This document shows positions 63,139 to 64,000 of a stretch of DNA of 64,000 nucleotides, piece by piece; position 1 is the stretch's first letter, and the number at the start of each line of letters is the position of its first letter. Source of the DNA: Actinoalloteichus hymeniacidonis (lineage in GTDB: Bacteria; Actinomycetota; Actinomycetes; Mycobacteriales; Pseudonocardiaceae). The translations under genes were made by a program, and so were the position numbers. Under the pieces are notes generated by a model, which did not search any database, was not told the DNA's origin, and saw nothing but the letters and a program-made list of their open reading frames with translations. Location: NCBI RefSeq assembly GCF_014203365.1, contig NZ_JACHIS010000001.1, positions 5,518,001 through 5,582,000 on the forward strand, given 5' to 3'.

Positions 63139-63198
63139 CGGCCGGGACACACTCCGTTTCGTCCATCCGCCACGACCCGCGCGGCCGCCACCACTGCA

Positions 63199-64000
63199 TT
63201 ATCCGCTCTCGTCGGTCGCCATCCGACCTGCCGGGGGCGTTGAGAGGCCCGACGACCGTCTGCCACCCCGACTACCCAGGCTCCACAGCATGGCGACCGC
63301 GATCGAGGCCAGTCCGCCGATCACCACGACGGTGGTCGGCGCCAGCACGGCCAGCGCCGCACCCACTAGGGCGAGCGAGGTCCGTTCGGACATGCCATCG
63401 GCGAGGTGATAGATGCTGAACACCCGGCCGTGCAGGTGTCGTGGCACATCTCGGAGCAGCAGGGTGACCTCGATGCCGATGATCACGCCGCCCGCGATGC
63501 CCATGATGAACAGCACGATGGCGAGCGGGACGGCGAGCGTGGCCAGTGGCGCCACCGAGGTCCAGGCGACTCCTTGCACGAGATAGGCCGTGAGGTGGTG
63601 GGTGCGCATGGTTGTGGCGGCGAGTTGTCCGGCCAGCACCGTGCCCACCAGTAATCCGGCTCCGTAGACGGTGAAGAGCAGTGCCACGCCCCGGCCATCG
63701 CCGGAGAGGTCGGTGCCGAAGATCCCGAGCAGCACGGTGAGACCACCGCCGATCAGACCCCAGGAGGTGCAGAGGGCGACAACGGCCCTGGCGGCCCGAT
63801 TGCGGCGTAGGACGGCGATCCCACCGCCGAGTTGTAGCCGTCGTGGCGCAGCTGCGGTGTCGAGGCCCATTCGTCCGATGACAGGCATTCGCCACACCAC
63901 GAAAGCACCGAGCACCTGGAGTCCGCAGGCGAAGCCGAAGACGGGCAACGCGCCGAGATCGCTGACCCCGCTGCCCGCCACCGCGCCCAGGATCGTCGTG
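63199..64000 (-). CDS. MFS transporter, N-terminal part cut by window edge
   Basis: The minus-strand frame is open to the right edge (about 267 codons visible) and contains six to seven hydrophobic helices of the C-terminal half of a major facilitator transporter, for example ALPVFGFACGLQVLGAFVVW, GLIGGGLTVLLGIFGT, GVALLFTVYGAGLLVGTVLA and VPLAIVLFIMGIAGGVIIGI. The loop VPRHLHGRVFSIYHLADGMS matches the R-G-R-V helix boundary of MFS drug exporters. The start codon lies beyond the edge. It is upstream of the ABC-F gene on the same strand, 60 bases apart. Substrate unknown. Confidence 0.88.
   Translation of the reverse strand, partial: TTILGAVAGSGVSDLGALPVFGFACGLQVLGAFVVWRMPVIGRMGLDTAAAPRRLQLGGGIAVLRRNRAARAVVALCTSWGLIGGGLTVLLGIFGTDLSGDGRGVALLFTVYGAGLLVGTVLAGQLAATTMRTHHLTAYLVQGVAWTSVAPLATLAVPLAIVLFIMGIAGGVIIGIEVTLLLRDVPRHLHGRVFSIYHLADGMSERTSLALVGAALAVLAPTTVVVIGGLASIAVAMLWSLGSRGGRRSSGLSTPPAGRMATDESG

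Overview
The window reads as chromosomal DNA of a high-GC actinobacterium, most likely of the family Pseudonocardiaceae (Actinoalloteichus/Saccharopolyspora-like; an inference from gene content, not a database result). Supporting signs are pervasive G/C third positions, GTG and TTG starts, sigma-A -10 boxes of the form TANNNT placed so close to the start codon that several genes must be leaderless, and two blocks whose gene order matches Mycobacterium tuberculosis from general knowledge: cbs / proline-rich membrane protein / metB / SGNH hydrolase / fadA (the Rv1074c-Rv1079 neighbourhood) and pth-rplY ... prs-glmU ... TetR-mfd-mazG-lytic transglycosylase-eno-FtsB-DUF501-ppx (the Rv1014c-Rv1026 neighbourhood).

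Layout. 1-5525: a carbohydrate catabolic locus, with an ABC permease (cut by the left edge), a Tat/lipoprotein substrate-binding protein and a U32-like TIM-barrel protein on the minus strand, divergent from a zinc-dependent dehydrogenase and followed by an IclR regulator. Two near-identical palindromic boxes in the divergent gap are probable operator sites. 5593-12203: transsulfuration (metB, cbs) around a Gln/Pro-rich four-helix membrane protein, then an SGNH hydrolase and a thiolase. 12288-17561: a Bax-inhibitor-1 family protein, a SpaA-type surface protein with its own sortase, and a GT87 mannosyltransferase. 17792-19512: an atypical tRNA and an ATP-grasp ligase resembling graspetide (RiPP) maturases directly behind a 39-codon gene. 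19968-26961: type II NADH dehydrogenase, WYL regulator, DinB, VOC, family-5 uracil-DNA glycosylase, S10-type peptidase and Ppx/GppA phosphatase. 27063-35352: cell-envelope block with DUF501, FtsB, enolase and four related lytic transglycosylases, three of them in tandem. 35551-44840: tricorn protease, mazG, SurA-like lipoprotein, mfd. 45162-54072: DUF4291, TetR, stearoyl-type desaturase with a perfect 28-bp palindrome in its promoter region, tRNA-Gln, a GGDEF protein, glmU, prs and a divergent Nramp-like transporter. 54374-55970: rplY and a peptidyl-tRNA hydrolase with two DivIVA-type repeats at its N terminus. 56026-61099 looks accessory: gene remnants, an S9 peptidase, a VOC protein beside a broken copy of its own tail, and a two-gene DUF4365 operon that may be a defence system. 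61339-64000: an ABC-F protein and an MFS transporter cut by the right edge.

The housekeeping genes cover peptidoglycan precursors (glmU), nucleotide precursors (prs), glycolysis (eno), transcription-coupled repair (mfd), nucleotide-pool cleaning (mazG) and translation quality (pth, rplY). The candidates for undescribed biology are the 39-codon peptide plus ATP-grasp pair, the DUF4365 pair, the DivIVA-Pth fusion and the short tRNA with a UAA anticodon. All functional statements come from reading motifs and neighbours; no search was run.
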